From assembly GCF_030813715.1 (NCBI RefSeq), contig NZ_JAUSUZ010000001.1, forward strand, positions 8,662,501 through 8,726,500: a stretch of DNA of 64,000 bases, in the 5' to 3' direction. Shown in pieces: positions 23,702 to 33,216 of this stretch. The stretch is from Catenuloplanes indicus (GTDB taxonomy: Bacteria > Actinomycetota > Actinomycetes > Mycobacteriales > Micromonosporaceae). Below the pieces are notes generated by a model. It was given only the letters and a program-made list of their open reading frames with translations. It searched no databases and was not told the origin of the DNA. The translations under genes and the position numbers were made by a program. Position 1 is the stretch's first letter. The number at the start of each line of letters is the position of its first letter.

Positions 23702-25891
23702 TCAGGAGCAGGCGGCGCCGTTGACGGTGAAGGCGGTCGGGTCGGTGTTGCGGCCGGTGTGGGCGCCGGTGAAGCCGAAGCTCGCCGTGCCGCCGGGCGC
23801 GACCGTGCCGTTCCACGACGCGTTCGTGGCCGTGACCGCGGTGCCGGACTGGCTGACGGTGGCCGACCACGCCTGCCCGGCCGTCTGCCCGTCGGCGTAG
23901 GAGAAGCGCAGGGTCCAGCCGTTCCACGCGGTCGCGCCGGTGTTGGTGACGGTGATCGAGGCGGTGAATCCGCTGTTCCAGCTGTCGGCACGGTAGGTGA
24001 CCCGGCACGGGCCGGCGGCGGGCGGGGTCGGTGACACCGGCGGGGTCGGTGACACGGGCGGGGTCGGTGACGGGCCGCTCGTGCCGCCGCCGGCCTTCTC
24101 GGCCGCCCAGTTCGCCAGCCAGGCGACCGCGGAGTTCCAGTTGAGCGCGACCTCGTTCACCGAGTACGCCTCGATGTTGTCGATGTAACAGCGCTGCTGG
24201 GCGCATCCGGCCAGCTGTGCTGCCGCGACAGGGTCCTGCAGGTCCCGGTTGGGCCCGCCGGCGACCGCTCCGGCGGGCGGGGCGGGCAGCGAGGCATCCA
24301 GGGAGTGGGCCCAGAACCGGTGGTGCGGTCTCTGCACCGGATTGTCGCCGTACCCGGCGATGTAGGAGCGGTTCAGCGGATTCCGGCCGAGCAGGTAGCT
24401 CAGCGTCTGGTAGACGCCGTCACGGTACTTCTGCGCGCCGGTGAAGTCGTGGGCGAGCGCCAGCACGTTGGCGTTGTTCGCGACGTTGCCGTTGGAGCCC
24501 CAGCCGTAGGCGGTGTTCGGCGCCGGGTATCCGGCGGTGGACATGACCGACAGCATCCGGTCGGCGAACGCGGTGAGCGCCTGCCGGGTCGCCGCCACGT
24601 CGCCCGCGGTCAGACCGTTGGGGACCAGCGCGAGCGTGGTGTCGCCGAGACCGCCCGTCCACCACCAGTCGTAGCCCTGCGTGTTGAAGCTGACGCCCCG
24701 GAACAGCGACGAACTGGTCACGTCCGTGCGGTAGCTGCTCTCGCCTGTGGTGACGTACAGCTCGGCGGCGGCCCAGTAGAACTCGTCGGTGACGTTGTCG
24801 TCCAGGTAGGTGCCGCTGCCGTTGGTGTCGTTCGCGTCGGCGTACCGGGTGGGGTTGGCACTCGCCGCCGTGTAGGCCTTGCGGGCCGCGGCCAGGGCGG
24901 TCGCCGAGAAGGTTGCGTCGAACGGCCGCCACAGCCGGGCGGCCTGGGCGGCGACCGCGGCCAGGTTGAGGGTGGCGGCGGTGCTGGGTGCCGAGGACAG
25001 GCGCCGCTGCGGGTCGAGCTCGGGGCGCATCGGCAGGGCGGTCCAGTTCTCGTCGCCCATCTTGTGCCGGGCCATGCCGGCGTCGGTGCGCCCGTCCGGG
25101 ATCTGCATCCTCAGCAGGAACTCCAGCTCCCAGCGGGCCTCGTCGAGGATGTCCGGCACGCCGTTGGCCCGTTCCGGGATGGCGAGCGTGCCGTCGCCGA
25201 GCGCGTCGGCGTCGGCCCCGGCCACGGTGATCGCGCGCTCGTACTCGTTCTGCAGCTGCCAGGTGGAGATGCCGCCGTTGGGCAGGTACTTGCCGTGATC
25301 GCCGGCGTCGTACCAGCCGCCGCGCAGGTCCTGGGTGTAGCCGCAGGAGGCGCGACAGGCGACGCCGGCGTCGCCCTGGTTCGGCGAGACGTTGACGTGC
25401 CCGGCCGGGCGCGCGTGTGCCGCGCCGACGTACTGCGCCTGGATCGGAGTGCCGCTGCGCTGGTGGTAGAAGAACGCCAGCGCGTCGTAGCGCAGCCGCT
25501 CGACCGGTTCGGCGGAGATGTCGAACGGGTAGCTGTCGGCGCCCGCCGCGGAGAGCACGTAGCCGGTGCCGACGGTGTCGTAGGACGAGAAGTCGATCGT
25601 GTGCACGCGGTCGCCGGACATCGAGTCGGTGCCGCGTACCGTGCTCTGGCCGGTCGTGACCGTGGTGCCCGCGGCGTTGCGCAGTGTCCAGGTGACCGGC
25701 GACGTGGCGGAGCTGAGCAGCGTGGCCTGCTTGGCGGTGCCGGGGGTGTAGGCGGCCTGGTTGACCCGCACGGGCGTGTTCGGATCGGCGGCCGCCGAGG
25801 CGGCCGGGGCGGTGAGGGCGATAGCGGCCGCGGTGATCACGGTGGCGGCGCCGGCCGTGAGCACGGTGCGCCGCGAGCGGGGGACAGGCAC
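23702..25891 (-). CDS. Secreted GH9 endoglucanase with CBM2
   Basis: 729 residues from the GTG at 25891, preceded by AGGAG; the much longer open frame upstream does not look like protein. A Tat-type leader (SRRTVL then an Ala-rich hydrophobic stretch ending near residue 35) is followed by the Ig-like cellulase N-domain (about 40-125), the GH9 catalytic domain (about 135-590) with WYDAGDHGKY (catalytic base region, Asp195/Asp198), the HHRFWA histidine region and the proton donor Glu near 580 in NEVALNWN, then a Pro/Thr linker (SPTPPVSPTPP repeats) and a C-terminal CBM2 (about 630-729). It cleaves cellulose outside the cell. No repressor gene is adjacent. Confidence 0.95.
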   Translation of the reverse strand: MPVPRSRRTVLTAGAATVITAAAIALTAPAASAAADPNTPVRVNQAAYTPGTAKQATLLSSATSPVTWTLRNAAGTTVTTGQSTVRGTDSMSGDRVHTIDFSSYDTVGTGYVLSAAGADSYPFDISAEPVERLRYDALAFFYHQRSGTPIQAQYVGAAHARPAGHVNVSPNQGDAGVACRASCGYTQDLRGGWYDAGDHGKYLPNGGISTWQLQNEYERAITVAGADADALGDGTLAIPERANGVPDILDEARWELEFLLRMQIPDGRTDAGMARHKMGDENWTALPMRPELDPQRRLSSAPSTAATLNLAAVAAQAARLWRPFDATFSATALAAARKAYTAASANPTRYADANDTNGSGTYLDDNVTDEFYWAAAELYVTTGESSYRTDVTSSSLFRGVSFNTQGYDWWWTGGLGDTTLALVPNGLTAGDVAATRQALTAFADRMLSVMSTAGYPAPNTAYGWGSNGNVANNANVLALAHDFTGAQKYRDGVYQTLSYLLGRNPLNRSYIAGYGDNPVQRPHHRFWAHSLDASLPAPPAGAVAGGPNRDLQDPVAAAQLAGCAQQRCYIDNIEAYSVNEVALNWNSAVAWLANWAAEKAGGGTSGPSPTPPVSPTPPVSPTPPAAGPCRVTYRADSWNSGFTASITVTNTGATAWNGWTLRFSYADGQTAGQAWSATVSQSGTAVTATNASWNGTVAPGGTASFGFTGAHTGRNTDPTAFTVNGAACS

Positions 25892-26173
25892 GACTGTTCT
25901 CCTACTGGAACGGGACGCCGGCGTCACACCGGTGCCCCCGAGGGGAGGTCGATGGTCTGTGGACGGCGCCCGGCCCGTCCGCGGGGTTCGGCCGCGTGTG
26001 CCCGACGCGGCCGGCATTGCATCGGCTTCGCTCAATGTTCGTGCGGATGCTGCCGCCGAGTCAATCGTTGTCCGGAACGAAATCATCCGGTGCGTCGCGG
26101 GGTGGTGCTGCCCCGCACCGGGTGAGCCGTCGGCGGTGATGTCCGGCGTACCCGGAGCATGGCGCGCGCTGGG

Positions 26174-26179
26174 TACAGT
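26174..26179 (+). promoter_or_regulatory. -10 box of a leaderless promoter
   Basis: TACAGT is followed by exactly six bases and the GTG at 26186. The spacing puts the transcription start on or next to the start codon, as in leaderless actinobacterial mRNAs. No Shine-Dalgarno sequence precedes this GTG. Confidence 0.55.
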
Positions 26180-26185
26180 GACGGA

Positions 26186-26791
26186 GTGTCGCTTCGCTAT
26201 TACCTCTACATCAGTGATTCCAAAGTCGACATTCTGCTTCCCCAGATCGATCCGGCGTTCGGGCGTACCAGGGAGACGGAGATCGGCTTCAACCTGAGGG
26301 TGGCCGCCGGTAAGCGCAAGGTGGAGGCGACCTCCGACCGCATCGCGCGGCTGGACCGCGTGGTGCGTTATCTGGACGACTTCGCCGACGTGGGCACGGT
26401 GGACGAGCCTGGCCAGTACTTCCGCGGGCGGATGCGGATGCGGTGGGGGCCGGTCGGCGGCGAACTGGTGTGGTTCGCCGGGGCGACCTCGCGTACGGTG
26501 GTCGGCCTCGGCGGCAGCCGGGCGCACGTCGCCGGGGAGGGCGAGCCGAGTGGTTCCTCGACCCTGCCGGGGATGGTCGAAGGGCTGCGGTCGGTGCTCG
26601 CCGAGGAGGGCGGGGCGGAGGCGCTCGCCACCGTGCATCTCGCCGCCCGGCAGCTGCGCGGCACCGAGCAGGAGCTGGAGTTCGTGGCCAAACGCCTCGG
26701 CCAGGGCCCGAGCCCGTATCCGGAACTGGATCCCCGTGCGGGCATGACGGTCCTGGTCGGCTCACCGATCTTCGTCGCGCTGGCCGACTGA
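26186..26791 (+). CDS. DUF7019-like protein
   Basis: 201 residues from the GTG at 26186, preferred over ATG 26159 because the -10 box TACAGT lies six bases upstream. It starts VSLRYYLYISDSKVDILLPQI, a pattern (RYYLYISDSKVD, LLPQID) I recall as the DUF7019 family, whose biochemical role is unknown. Later parts contain a beta-rich region (WFAGATSRTVVGLGGS) and helices ending in GMTVLVGSPIFVALAD. No membrane segment. Three bases separate it from the kinase-WD40 gene, so the two are cotranscribed; it may supply the sensor or the substrate of the kinases. Confidence 0.65.
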   Translation: MSLRYYLYISDSKVDILLPQIDPAFGRTRETEIGFNLRVAAGKRKVEATSDRIARLDRVVRYLDDFADVGTVDEPGQYFRGRMRMRWGPVGGELVWFAGATSRTVVGLGGSRAHVAGEGEPSGSSTLPGMVEGLRSVLAEEGGAEALATVHLAARQLRGTEQELEFVAKRLGQGPSPYPELDPRAGMTVLVGSPIFVALAD

Positions 26792-26794
26792 GCC

Positions 26795-29700
26795 ATGACC
26801 TGGACGCGGGGGCAGGTCGTCGCCGGGCAGTACGAGGTGCTCGACGTGCTGGAATCCGGCGGGATGGGCCTGGTCCACCGGGTGCGGCACCTGGGGTGGC
26901 AGGTCGACCTGGCGGTGAAGACACCACGTGATGATCATGGCCACGATCTGTTCCGCGAGGAGGCCGGTACCTGGGTCGGGCTGGGCCTGCATCCGCACGT
27001 GGTCAACTGCGTGTACGTGCGCACGATCGACGGGATGCCGCGGGCGTTCGCGGAGTGGGTGGACGGCGGGAGCCTGGCCGGACAGCGGGGACTGGCCGTG
27101 CCGGCGATTCTCGACCTCGCGGTGCAGATCGCCTGGGGGCTGCGGCACGCGCACGACGCCGGTCTGGTGCATCAGGACGTCAAGCCCGCCAACGTGATGC
27201 TGGCACCGGACGGCACCGCGAAGGTGACCGACTTCGGGCTGTCCCGGGCCTCCACCGGCGGTGCCCGGCGGCCCGGCCCGCCCGGTTCGGTCACCTTCGG
27301 TGGTGGCACGCCCGCCTACTGCTCGCCGGAACAGGCCGCCGCGTTCCACGCCGACACCCCCGTCCGCCTCACCCGGGCCACGGATGTCTGGTCGTGGGCG
27401 GTGACCCTGCTGGAGATGTTCGCCGGCCGGCCACCCACCCGGTACGGGCAGGCGGCGGGTGCGGCCCTGCCCGCGTTCCGGCAGATGATGCCCCCGGCGG
27501 TGGCCGGCCTGCTGGCCGAGTGCTTCGCCGACGACCCGGCGGACCGGCCGGACGACTTGGGGGACCTGGCCGCGCGGCTGATCGCCGTCTACGCCGAGGT
27601 GGCGGGCCGTGACTACCCCCGCCCGGTGCCGCGCCCGGCGCTGTTGCGTGCGGACGGTCTGTCCAACCAGGCGCTGTCGTTGTACGACCTCGGGCGGACC
27701 AGGGAGGCAGAACAGCTGTGGCGGGAGGCCGTCACCGCCGACCCCCACCACCTGCCGTCGGTGTACAACCTGAGCCTGTACCGGTGGCGGTCCGGTGACA
27801 TGACCGGCGAGGAGGTCGTCTCCGCCGTGGCGGCGGCCCGGGCGGCGGGGGACGACGAGCGTGGCGCCTTCCTCCAAGGTGCGATCGAGCTGGAACGCGG
27901 CGGCGACGCGGCGGCGCTGCTGCGTGCGGCGTCGCCCGCACCCGAGGTCACGGAGGCCCTCGCCGAGGTGGAGCGCCGGTCGGCTCAGGTCCGCGCGGAC
28001 GTGCGCACCGGCGGCGACCGGGTGACCGCGGTGGCGGTCGGCCCCGGCGGCGACCCGCTGCTGTGCGGTGACGTGGCCGGCGGGCTCTACCTCCGCTCCG
28101 GAACGGTGATCCGCAAGCTCGGCGGCGGCGCACGGGTCGTGAGGCTCGCCATGGACGACGCCGGCCGGCACGCCGTGTCACTGCGCGAGGACGGCACGAT
28201 CGAGTTCTGGGATCTGTCCCGTGGTGAGCGCGAGGCGCGGCGGAACCTGACCGGGATCGTCTCCGTCGCGATCAGCGGCGACGGCCGGTATGCCGCCATC
28301 GGCAGCGAGCAGGGCCTGATCACGGTTTTTGAGCCGGCCGCGCAGAGGCAGGTCTGCTGGCTGGCCGGGCACACCGGGCCGGCGAACCTGCTCGCACTGA
28401 GCCGTACCGGCGACCAGTTGCTGTCCGCCTCATTCGGTGAGGACTCCGGCAGCCGGCCCGACGGTACATTCCGCACCTGGGACGTGGCCGCCGGGGAACT
28501 GGTCGAAGCCTGGGCCGGGCCGCTGCGCGGCCGGCACCGCAACGGCCTCCCGATCCACACCGTGCCGGGCGACCAGGCCGCGCTGTCGCCCGCGGCGACT
28601 TTCGCGGTGGTCGCCTACGCCGACGGCCCACTGCGCTGGTTCGACGTCGAGCGCGGCGGTGGCGGCGACAGCCCGCACCCGTTCCGCGACGGCCGCACCG
28701 AAAGATCCATGGTGCTCTCCCCGGACGGTGAACGGCTGCTGGTCGCCGGCTGGCGGGGCGTCCCGACCCGGGTGTTCGACCCGCGGCGCGGCACCGGCGG
28801 CCCCGTCGCGGAACTCGACGACGGACTCGACTACGTGTGGCGTGCCGCGATCAGCCCGGACAGCACGGTGGCCGCGCTCGGCGGCGACGACGGCCAGGTG
28901 GCGCTGCGTACGCTGCCGGACGGCGGCTACTCGGCCCCATGGTGCTACGCCCGGCCGCGCGCCGCCGCCGACCTGCACCGGGCCGAGGAGAGCTTCGCCG
29001 GGCTGCGGCAGCGCGTCCACGCGCTCATCGACGACGGCTCGTTCGCCGCTGCAGCCGACGCGCTGCGTTCGGCCCGCGACCAGCCCGACTACGCCCGGCA
29101 CCCGGAGGTCTTCTCAGCCTGGCGGCGGCTGCTGGCACACGGCCGGCGCGCGCAGCTGCTGGCCTGCTGGGAACTGTGGCGCCTCGACGGCTTCGGGCAC
29201 CTCCTGCAGCCCCCGGTGGTGGCGCTGCGCGCCGACGGGGCGGCCATCGCCGCCCCGCTCTGGAGCGGTGAGGTCGAACTGCGGGAGGCCGGCAGCGCCC
29301 GGGTCGCGCACACGTTCAGCGGCACCGGCGGTGCCGCCCACGAACTCCGGTGGGCGCTCGGCGACACCGTGGTGCTGGCGTTGACCCGTAGCGGCGTCCT
29401 TCGCCGGCTGCACACCGGCAGCGGGGCCGAGCAGGTCCTGTCCGGTGAGGCGGGTCGTATCACCGCGTTCGATCTGGACCAGGACGGCGGCCGGGCGGTG
29501 ACCGGTGACGACACCGGCACGCTGCGGCTGTACGACGTGCGCACCGGCGCTGCCCTGGCCACGGCACGGGTACGGGACCGCCGGCTGATCGCGGTGGCGC
29601 TCAGCCCGGACGGCCGGTTCGCGGCCGCGCTCGACGATACCGGGCGGGCGATGGCATGGCCGTTCGGCGCTCCCGGAGCGGCCTGGACGTCCGGCACCGA

Positions 29701-30199
29701 CCCCGGGGTCCCGGTCGACCGCGACGCCCGGCTGCACTTCGCCGCCGACGGCCGGGTCCTGCTGCTCGGCGACGAGACCACCGTGACCGGCCGCGATACC
29801 GTGACCGGCGCGAAACTGTTCCAGCTCGAGGCGATGTCGGGCGGTTTCGGCACACGGATCGCGCTCAGCCCCGACCGCCGGCTGGGCGCCGTGGCCGGAT
29901 CAAGCGAGTTGACCCTCTTCGACGCCGCTACCGGCCACGTGCGTCACCGCCTGCCGGTGCCGGACATGCCGTACGCGTTCGCGCTCGGCCCGGCCGGCAC
30001 GTTCGCCGTGGTCTCCGGACTGTCCCACCACGTGCACGTGATCGACGCACCGACCGGGCGGCTGCTGCGCACCCTGGAAGGACACACCAAGACCGTGCAC
30101 AGCATCGCCGTGAACGCCGACGGCACCGTCCTCACCACCGCCGACCTCGCCGACGAACTGCGGGTCTGGCAACTGGCCTGGGAAGCCGACTGTGACTGA
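26795..30199 (+). CDS. Ser/Thr protein kinase with TPR and WD40 propellers
   Basis: 1134 residues. Kinase domain at about residues 10-265: ESGGMGLVHRV glycine loop, LAVKTPR lysine, VHQDVKPANVML catalytic loop and TDFGLSRAS. The loop has HQD where most kinases have HRD, so it should not need activation-loop phosphorylation. A TPR-like stretch (about 285-345, NQALSLYDLGRTREAEQLWR) comes next, then from about 385 to the end two blocks of WD40-type repeats separated by a helical region near 720-800; the last repeat ends in LEGHTKTVHSIAVNADGT. No transmembrane helix. The propellers probably bind partners. It overlaps the FHA-kinase gene by 8 bp. Confidence 0.88.
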   Translation: MTWTRGQVVAGQYEVLDVLESGGMGLVHRVRHLGWQVDLAVKTPRDDHGHDLFREEAGTWVGLGLHPHVVNCVYVRTIDGMPRAFAEWVDGGSLAGQRGLAVPAILDLAVQIAWGLRHAHDAGLVHQDVKPANVMLAPDGTAKVTDFGLSRASTGGARRPGPPGSVTFGGGTPAYCSPEQAAAFHADTPVRLTRATDVWSWAVTLLEMFAGRPPTRYGQAAGAALPAFRQMMPPAVAGLLAECFADDPADRPDDLGDLAARLIAVYAEVAGRDYPRPVPRPALLRADGLSNQALSLYDLGRTREAEQLWREAVTADPHHLPSVYNLSLYRWRSGDMTGEEVVSAVAAARAAGDDERGAFLQGAIELERGGDAAALLRAASPAPEVTEALAEVERRSAQVRADVRTGGDRVTAVAVGPGGDPLLCGDVAGGLYLRSGTVIRKLGGGARVVRLAMDDAGRHAVSLREDGTIEFWDLSRGEREARRNLTGIVSVAISGDGRYAAIGSEQGLITVFEPAAQRQVCWLAGHTGPANLLALSRTGDQLLSASFGEDSGSRPDGTFRTWDVAAGELVEAWAGPLRGRHRNGLPIHTVPGDQAALSPAATFAVVAYADGPLRWFDVERGGGGDSPHPFRDGRTERSMVLSPDGERLLVAGWRGVPTRVFDPRRGTGGPVAELDDGLDYVWRAAISPDSTVAALGGDDGQVALRTLPDGGYSAPWCYARPRAAADLHRAEESFAGLRQRVHALIDDGSFAAAADALRSARDQPDYARHPEVFSAWRRLLAHGRRAQLLACWELWRLDGFGHLLQPPVVALRADGAAIAAPLWSGEVELREAGSARVAHTFSGTGGAAHELRWALGDTVVLALTRSGVLRRLHTGSGAEQVLSGEAGRITAFDLDQDGGRAVTGDDTGTLRLYDVRTGAALATARVRDRRLIAVALSPDGRFAAALDDTGRAMAWPFGAPGAAWTSGTDPGVPVDRDARLHFAADGRVLLLGDETTVTGRDTVTGAKLFQLEAMSGGFGTRIALSPDRRLGAVAGSSELTLFDAATGHVRHRLPVPDMPYAFALGPAGTFAVVSGLSHHVHVIDAPTGRLLRTLEGHTKTVHSIAVNADGTVLTTADLADELRVWQLAWEADCD

Positions 30200-31352
30200 C
30201 CTGTGGACCGTGAGCGTGTCGACCGGGGGCGCGCAGCGCGTCCTCACCCACGACACCAGCATGCTGATCGGCCGGGGCCCGGAATGCGACCTCGTGGTGG
30301 CCGACCCGCAGGTGTCACACCGCCACTGCCGTCTGACGATCAGGCCACCGCGGGTCACCGTACGCGACCTTGCCAGCCGCAACGGCACCCGGGTGAACGG
30401 AGCGATCATCACGAAGCGGGACCTGCGCGACGGTGACCTGGTGCGCCTGGGCAACACGATCATCCGGGTCGGCATCCACCCGCCGGACCGCGACGGCCTG
30501 ACCATCGTGCGGGAGCTCGGCCGGGGCGCACAAGGCGTGGTCCACCTGGCCCGCGAACAGGTCACCGGCACCATGGTGGCCGTCAAGACCCTGCTGGCCC
30601 CGGACGCGGCCGACCTGTTCCGCCGCGAGATGGACTGCACGGCCGCACTCGACCACCCCAACATCGTCCGCTTCCACCGCTCCCTGCCCCACCCACCGGG
30701 ATACGTAGCCGAGTACTGCCCCGGGGGCCACCCCACCGCGCCGCTGCCGGTCAGCGAGGCGCTCCGGTTGACCCGGCAGGCACTCGACGCCCTGGCCTAC
30801 GCCCACACCGCCGAGGTCCCGGTCCTGCTGGCCGACGGCACCACCACGATCGGCCGCGGCCTCGTCCACCGTGACATCAAACCCCAGAACCTGCTGCTGA
30901 CCTCCGGCCGGACGCTCAAGATCGCCGATTTCGGGCTGGCCAAGGCGTACGACCAAGCCGGTCTCAGCGGCCGCACCCCCACCGGGGCGATCGCCGGCAC
31001 GATCGCCTTCATGCCCCGGCACCAGCTCGTCGACTACAAATACGCGCGCCCCGACGTCGATCTCTGGGCCGTCACCGCCTGCCTGTACTGGATGCTGACC
31101 GGCGCACCACCACGCGACTTCCGCTCCGGCACCGACCCGGTCGCGGTCGTATTGCGGGAACGCCCCGTCCCCGTCCGGCACCGCCGCCCGCAGCTTCCCG
31201 CGGACCTGTCCACCCTGATCGACGCTGCCCTCGACGATGCCACCGAGCCCGCCTTCCAGCACGCGGCCGAGCTCGCCGCCGCCCTGGACGGCGTGGACTC
31301 GGCGTTGCCGGATGCCGACCCGGCGTCGGGCCGGCGCTGCCGCTCGACGTGA
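30192..31352 (+). CDS. FHA domain-Ser/Thr protein kinase
   Basis: 386 residues from the GTG at 30192, which overlaps the end of the kinase-WD40 gene. The N-terminal FHA domain (about residues 15-95) keeps the phosphothreonine-binding residues: LIGRGPECD, VSHRHCRL, LASRNGTRVNG. The kinase domain (about 105-360) has GRGAQGVVHLA, VAVKTL, LVHRDIKPQNLLL and IADFGLAKAY. An FHA domain on the kinase suggests that it docks on a phosphorylated partner, plausibly the upstream kinase or the DUF7019-like protein. No transmembrane segment, so the three products form a cytoplasmic signalling set. Confidence 0.92.
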   Translation: MTDLWTVSVSTGGAQRVLTHDTSMLIGRGPECDLVVADPQVSHRHCRLTIRPPRVTVRDLASRNGTRVNGAIITKRDLRDGDLVRLGNTIIRVGIHPPDRDGLTIVRELGRGAQGVVHLAREQVTGTMVAVKTLLAPDAADLFRREMDCTAALDHPNIVRFHRSLPHPPGYVAEYCPGGHPTAPLPVSEALRLTRQALDALAYAHTAEVPVLLADGTTTIGRGLVHRDIKPQNLLLTSGRTLKIADFGLAKAYDQAGLSGRTPTGAIAGTIAFMPRHQLVDYKYARPDVDLWAVTACLYWMLTGAPPRDFRSGTDPVAVVLRERPVPVRHRRPQLPADLSTLIDAALDDATEPAFQHAAELAAALDGVDSALPDADPASGRRCRST

Positions 31353-31468
31353 GGCCGATGACGGCCGGCGGCAACGCGTCGAGCTCCATCGGGCCGCCTC
31401 CACATGCGGGCGTCCGAGCCGCAGTACGGCGCCGTGGGCCTGGCTCAGGCCCCGGCTGCGGTCGTCGA

Positions 31469-31900
31469 TCACGCCGCGTGGCGGCGGTCGTCGTGGAGCA
31501 GTGGGCGGTGGGCCGCGCGCAGGTGGTCGACGGTGGCGTCGCGGCCGGGTGGGCTGCGGCGGTCGAGCTCGGCCCAGGCCTCGGCCAGCGCCCGGACCAG
31601 CTCGTCCGTCTCCGCCGCGTGCCGGGTCAGCAGCTGGGCCCGCAGCTTCTCCAGGCGGGCCGACCAGCCCGCGGCGCTCTTCTCCGCGCGGCGTGCGGCG
31701 GCCGCCGCCTCCGCCGCACTCTGCGCAGCCTGGACCGGGACGAGAGCCGCGAGCGGCCGGTCGCCGTCCGCGATCACGGTGACGATGTCGGCGGGACCGG
31801 TGCGAGCGAGAAGGTGGGCGAGACGCGTCCGTGCGTCCCGCTGGGAGATGACCTGCCGCGGCCGGGGCTCTTCGGCAGGGATCGGAGTCAGATATGCCAT
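31469..31900 (-). CDS. Phd/YefM-antitoxin-like protein
   Basis: 143 residues from ATG 31900. The first 60 residues resemble the Phd/YefM fold: PRQVISQRDARTRLAHLLAR, then VTVIADGDRPLAALVPVQAA. The rest is a long helical, Ala/Arg/Glu-rich tail. Antitoxins of this kind bind DNA and neutralise a toxin, but no toxin gene is adjacent; the next gene downstream is the FHA-kinase, convergent. It may be an orphan antitoxin or a general regulator. Confidence 0.6.
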   Translation of the reverse strand: MAYLTPIPAEEPRPRQVISQRDARTRLAHLLARTGPADIVTVIADGDRPLAALVPVQAAQSAAEAAAAARRAEKSAAGWSARLEKLRAQLLTRHAAETDELVRALAEAWAELDRRSPPGRDATVDHLRAAHRPLLHDDRRHAA

Positions 31901-31934
31901 GCCCGGCAGAATGCCACCGGGGTACGACATTTTT

Positions 31935-32483
31935 TCAGCGCGCCGCCCATTCACTCCGGTCGAGCGCATAATCCACGTCCCCGTGCTCCGCTCCCGGAAT
32001 GGTCTCCGGCCACTCGCCGAAGAACGTCCGCACATACCGCAGGCCCACCGCCTCCAGTACCCGCCGCGACCGCACGTTGACCGTCATCGTGTCCGCCACG
32101 ATCCGCTCGACGCCCAGCTCGCCGAACGCCTTGTCGATCAGGGCCCGCGCGCCTTCGGTGGCCAGTCCGCGTCCCCATACGGCCGTGCACAACCGATACC
32201 CCAGGTCCACCACGGTACGGTCGTGACCCGCCACCGGCGACAACGCGAACCACCCGGCGAACGCCCCGGACTCCTTCTCGAACGCGGCCCAGGCCCCCCG
32301 ATCCGGATAGTCCCGGGTGAATGCCGGCAGCACCTTCTCCACGACGTCGGACCGCGCCTGCGCCTTTCCGCCGGTCAGGAATTCCATCACCGCCGGATCG
32401 GAGTGCAGCCCCACCACCAGCTCCACGTCGCCGGCCGTGAACTCCCGTAACACCAGCCGCCGGGTCTCCAGAAACGTCACCAC
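31935..32483 (-). CDS. GNAT-family N-acetyltransferase
   Basis: 182 residues from the GTG at 32483 (GAGGA about nine bases upstream). RimJ/RimL-like start (FLETRRLVLREFTAGD), acetyl-CoA-binding region around WGRGLATEGARALID and the C-terminal VNVRSRRVLEAVGLRYV typical of the GNAT_3 group. It acetylates an amino group of a protein or small molecule; the substrate cannot be told. The gene lies 34 bp upstream of the Phd-like gene in the same direction and is divergent from the GrpB-like gene. Confidence 0.85.
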   Translation of the reverse strand: MVTFLETRRLVLREFTAGDVELVVGLHSDPAVMEFLTGGKAQARSDVVEKVLPAFTRDYPDRGAWAAFEKESGAFAGWFALSPVAGHDRTVVDLGYRLCTAVWGRGLATEGARALIDKAFGELGVERIVADTMTVNVRSRRVLEAVGLRYVRTFFGEWPETIPGAEHGDVDYALDRSEWAAR

Positions 32484-32536
32484 GCCCCGATCCTCACGAT
32501 CCCCGGCCGGCCGGGCCAGCGATTTACGCTGGGCAC

Positions 32537-33082
32537 GTGGACGGGCTGGTGGCGGCGGGGCTGGGGCTGGCCCGCGGGACGGTGCGGCTGGAACGGGTGA
32601 CGGCGGCGTGGATCGCGGCCGGCGAAGCCCTGCGCGAGGGGGTGTCGCGGACCCTCGGCGACGCGGTCGCGGGCGTCGAGGTGGTCGGGTCGGCATCGGT
32701 GCCGGGGCTGCTCGCGAAACCGATCGTCGACCTGGCCGCCGGCGTCCAGCCAGATCAAGAGCCAGACCCGGTCGCGGTACGGCTGGCGAGCGCCGGCTGG
32801 CTCTATCAGGGCGACGCGGGGGACGACGGCGGGCTGGTCTTCGTCCTGGAGTCCGGTCCGGGCCACCGGGTCGCCCACCTGCACGTCGTGCCGTTCGGGG
32901 GCCGGCAGTGGCGGAACTACCTGTGCCTCCGTGACCTGCTGCGGCGCAGTCCCGAGGCCCGGCTGCGGTACGAGACGGTCAAGCGGGACCTGCACCGGCG
33001 GTATCCGGAGGACCGCGCGGCGTACACGAACGGCAAGGGTGACGTGGTGGCCGCGCTGCTCAGCGGCGCAGACCCGCGATGA
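32537..33082 (+). CDS. GrpB/UPF0157 family nucleotidyltransferase-like protein
   Basis: 181 residues from the GTG at 32537, which follows TACGCT by six bases and so is probably leaderless. The pattern VEVVGSASVPGLLAKPIVDLA is the minimal nucleotidyltransferase motif of the GrpB family, followed by HLHVVPFGGRQWRNYLCLRD and the conserved RYPEDRAAYTNGKGD. The family is of unknown cellular role, sometimes fused to CoaE. Full length. Confidence 0.88.
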   Translation: MDGLVAAGLGLARGTVRLERVTAAWIAAGEALREGVSRTLGDAVAGVEVVGSASVPGLLAKPIVDLAAGVQPDQEPDPVAVRLASAGWLYQGDAGDDGGLVFVLESGPGHRVAHLHVVPFGGRQWRNYLCLRDLLRRSPEARLRYETVKRDLHRRYPEDRAAYTNGKGDVVAALLSGADPR

Positions 33083-33216
33083 GCAGCAGGACCAGACGGC
33101 GGGCGTCGTAGCGGGAGTTCCGGCCGGCGCCGGCGCAGATGCCGCCGACGCCCCACATCAGTTCGGCCGCGTCCTGACCGGGGCGGATCTCGCCGGCGGT
33201 GGCGGCGGCGGTGATG
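33060..33216 (-). pseudogene. C-terminal relic of a TetR-family regulator
   Basis: The minus-strand frame ending at the TGA at 33060 reads PAGSITAAATAGEIRPGQDA, then AELMWGVGGICAGAGRNS, then RLVLLLIAGLR and stop, which is the usual last part of TetR ligand domains. No HTH or start codon precedes it: upstream lies the MEKHLA-like gene on the other strand. About 50 of some 190 residues remain. It overlaps the end of the GrpB-like gene. Confidence 0.6.

Noticed and set aside
24305-26125. 606-codon open frame on the plus strand
   Set aside because: Antisense to the GH9 cellulase, which has a signal peptide and catalytic motifs.
25892-26638. N-terminal extension of the GH9 protein to 978 residues
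   Set aside because: The extension overlaps the divergent DUF7019-like gene and lacks family similarity; the signal peptide begins at the GTG 25891.
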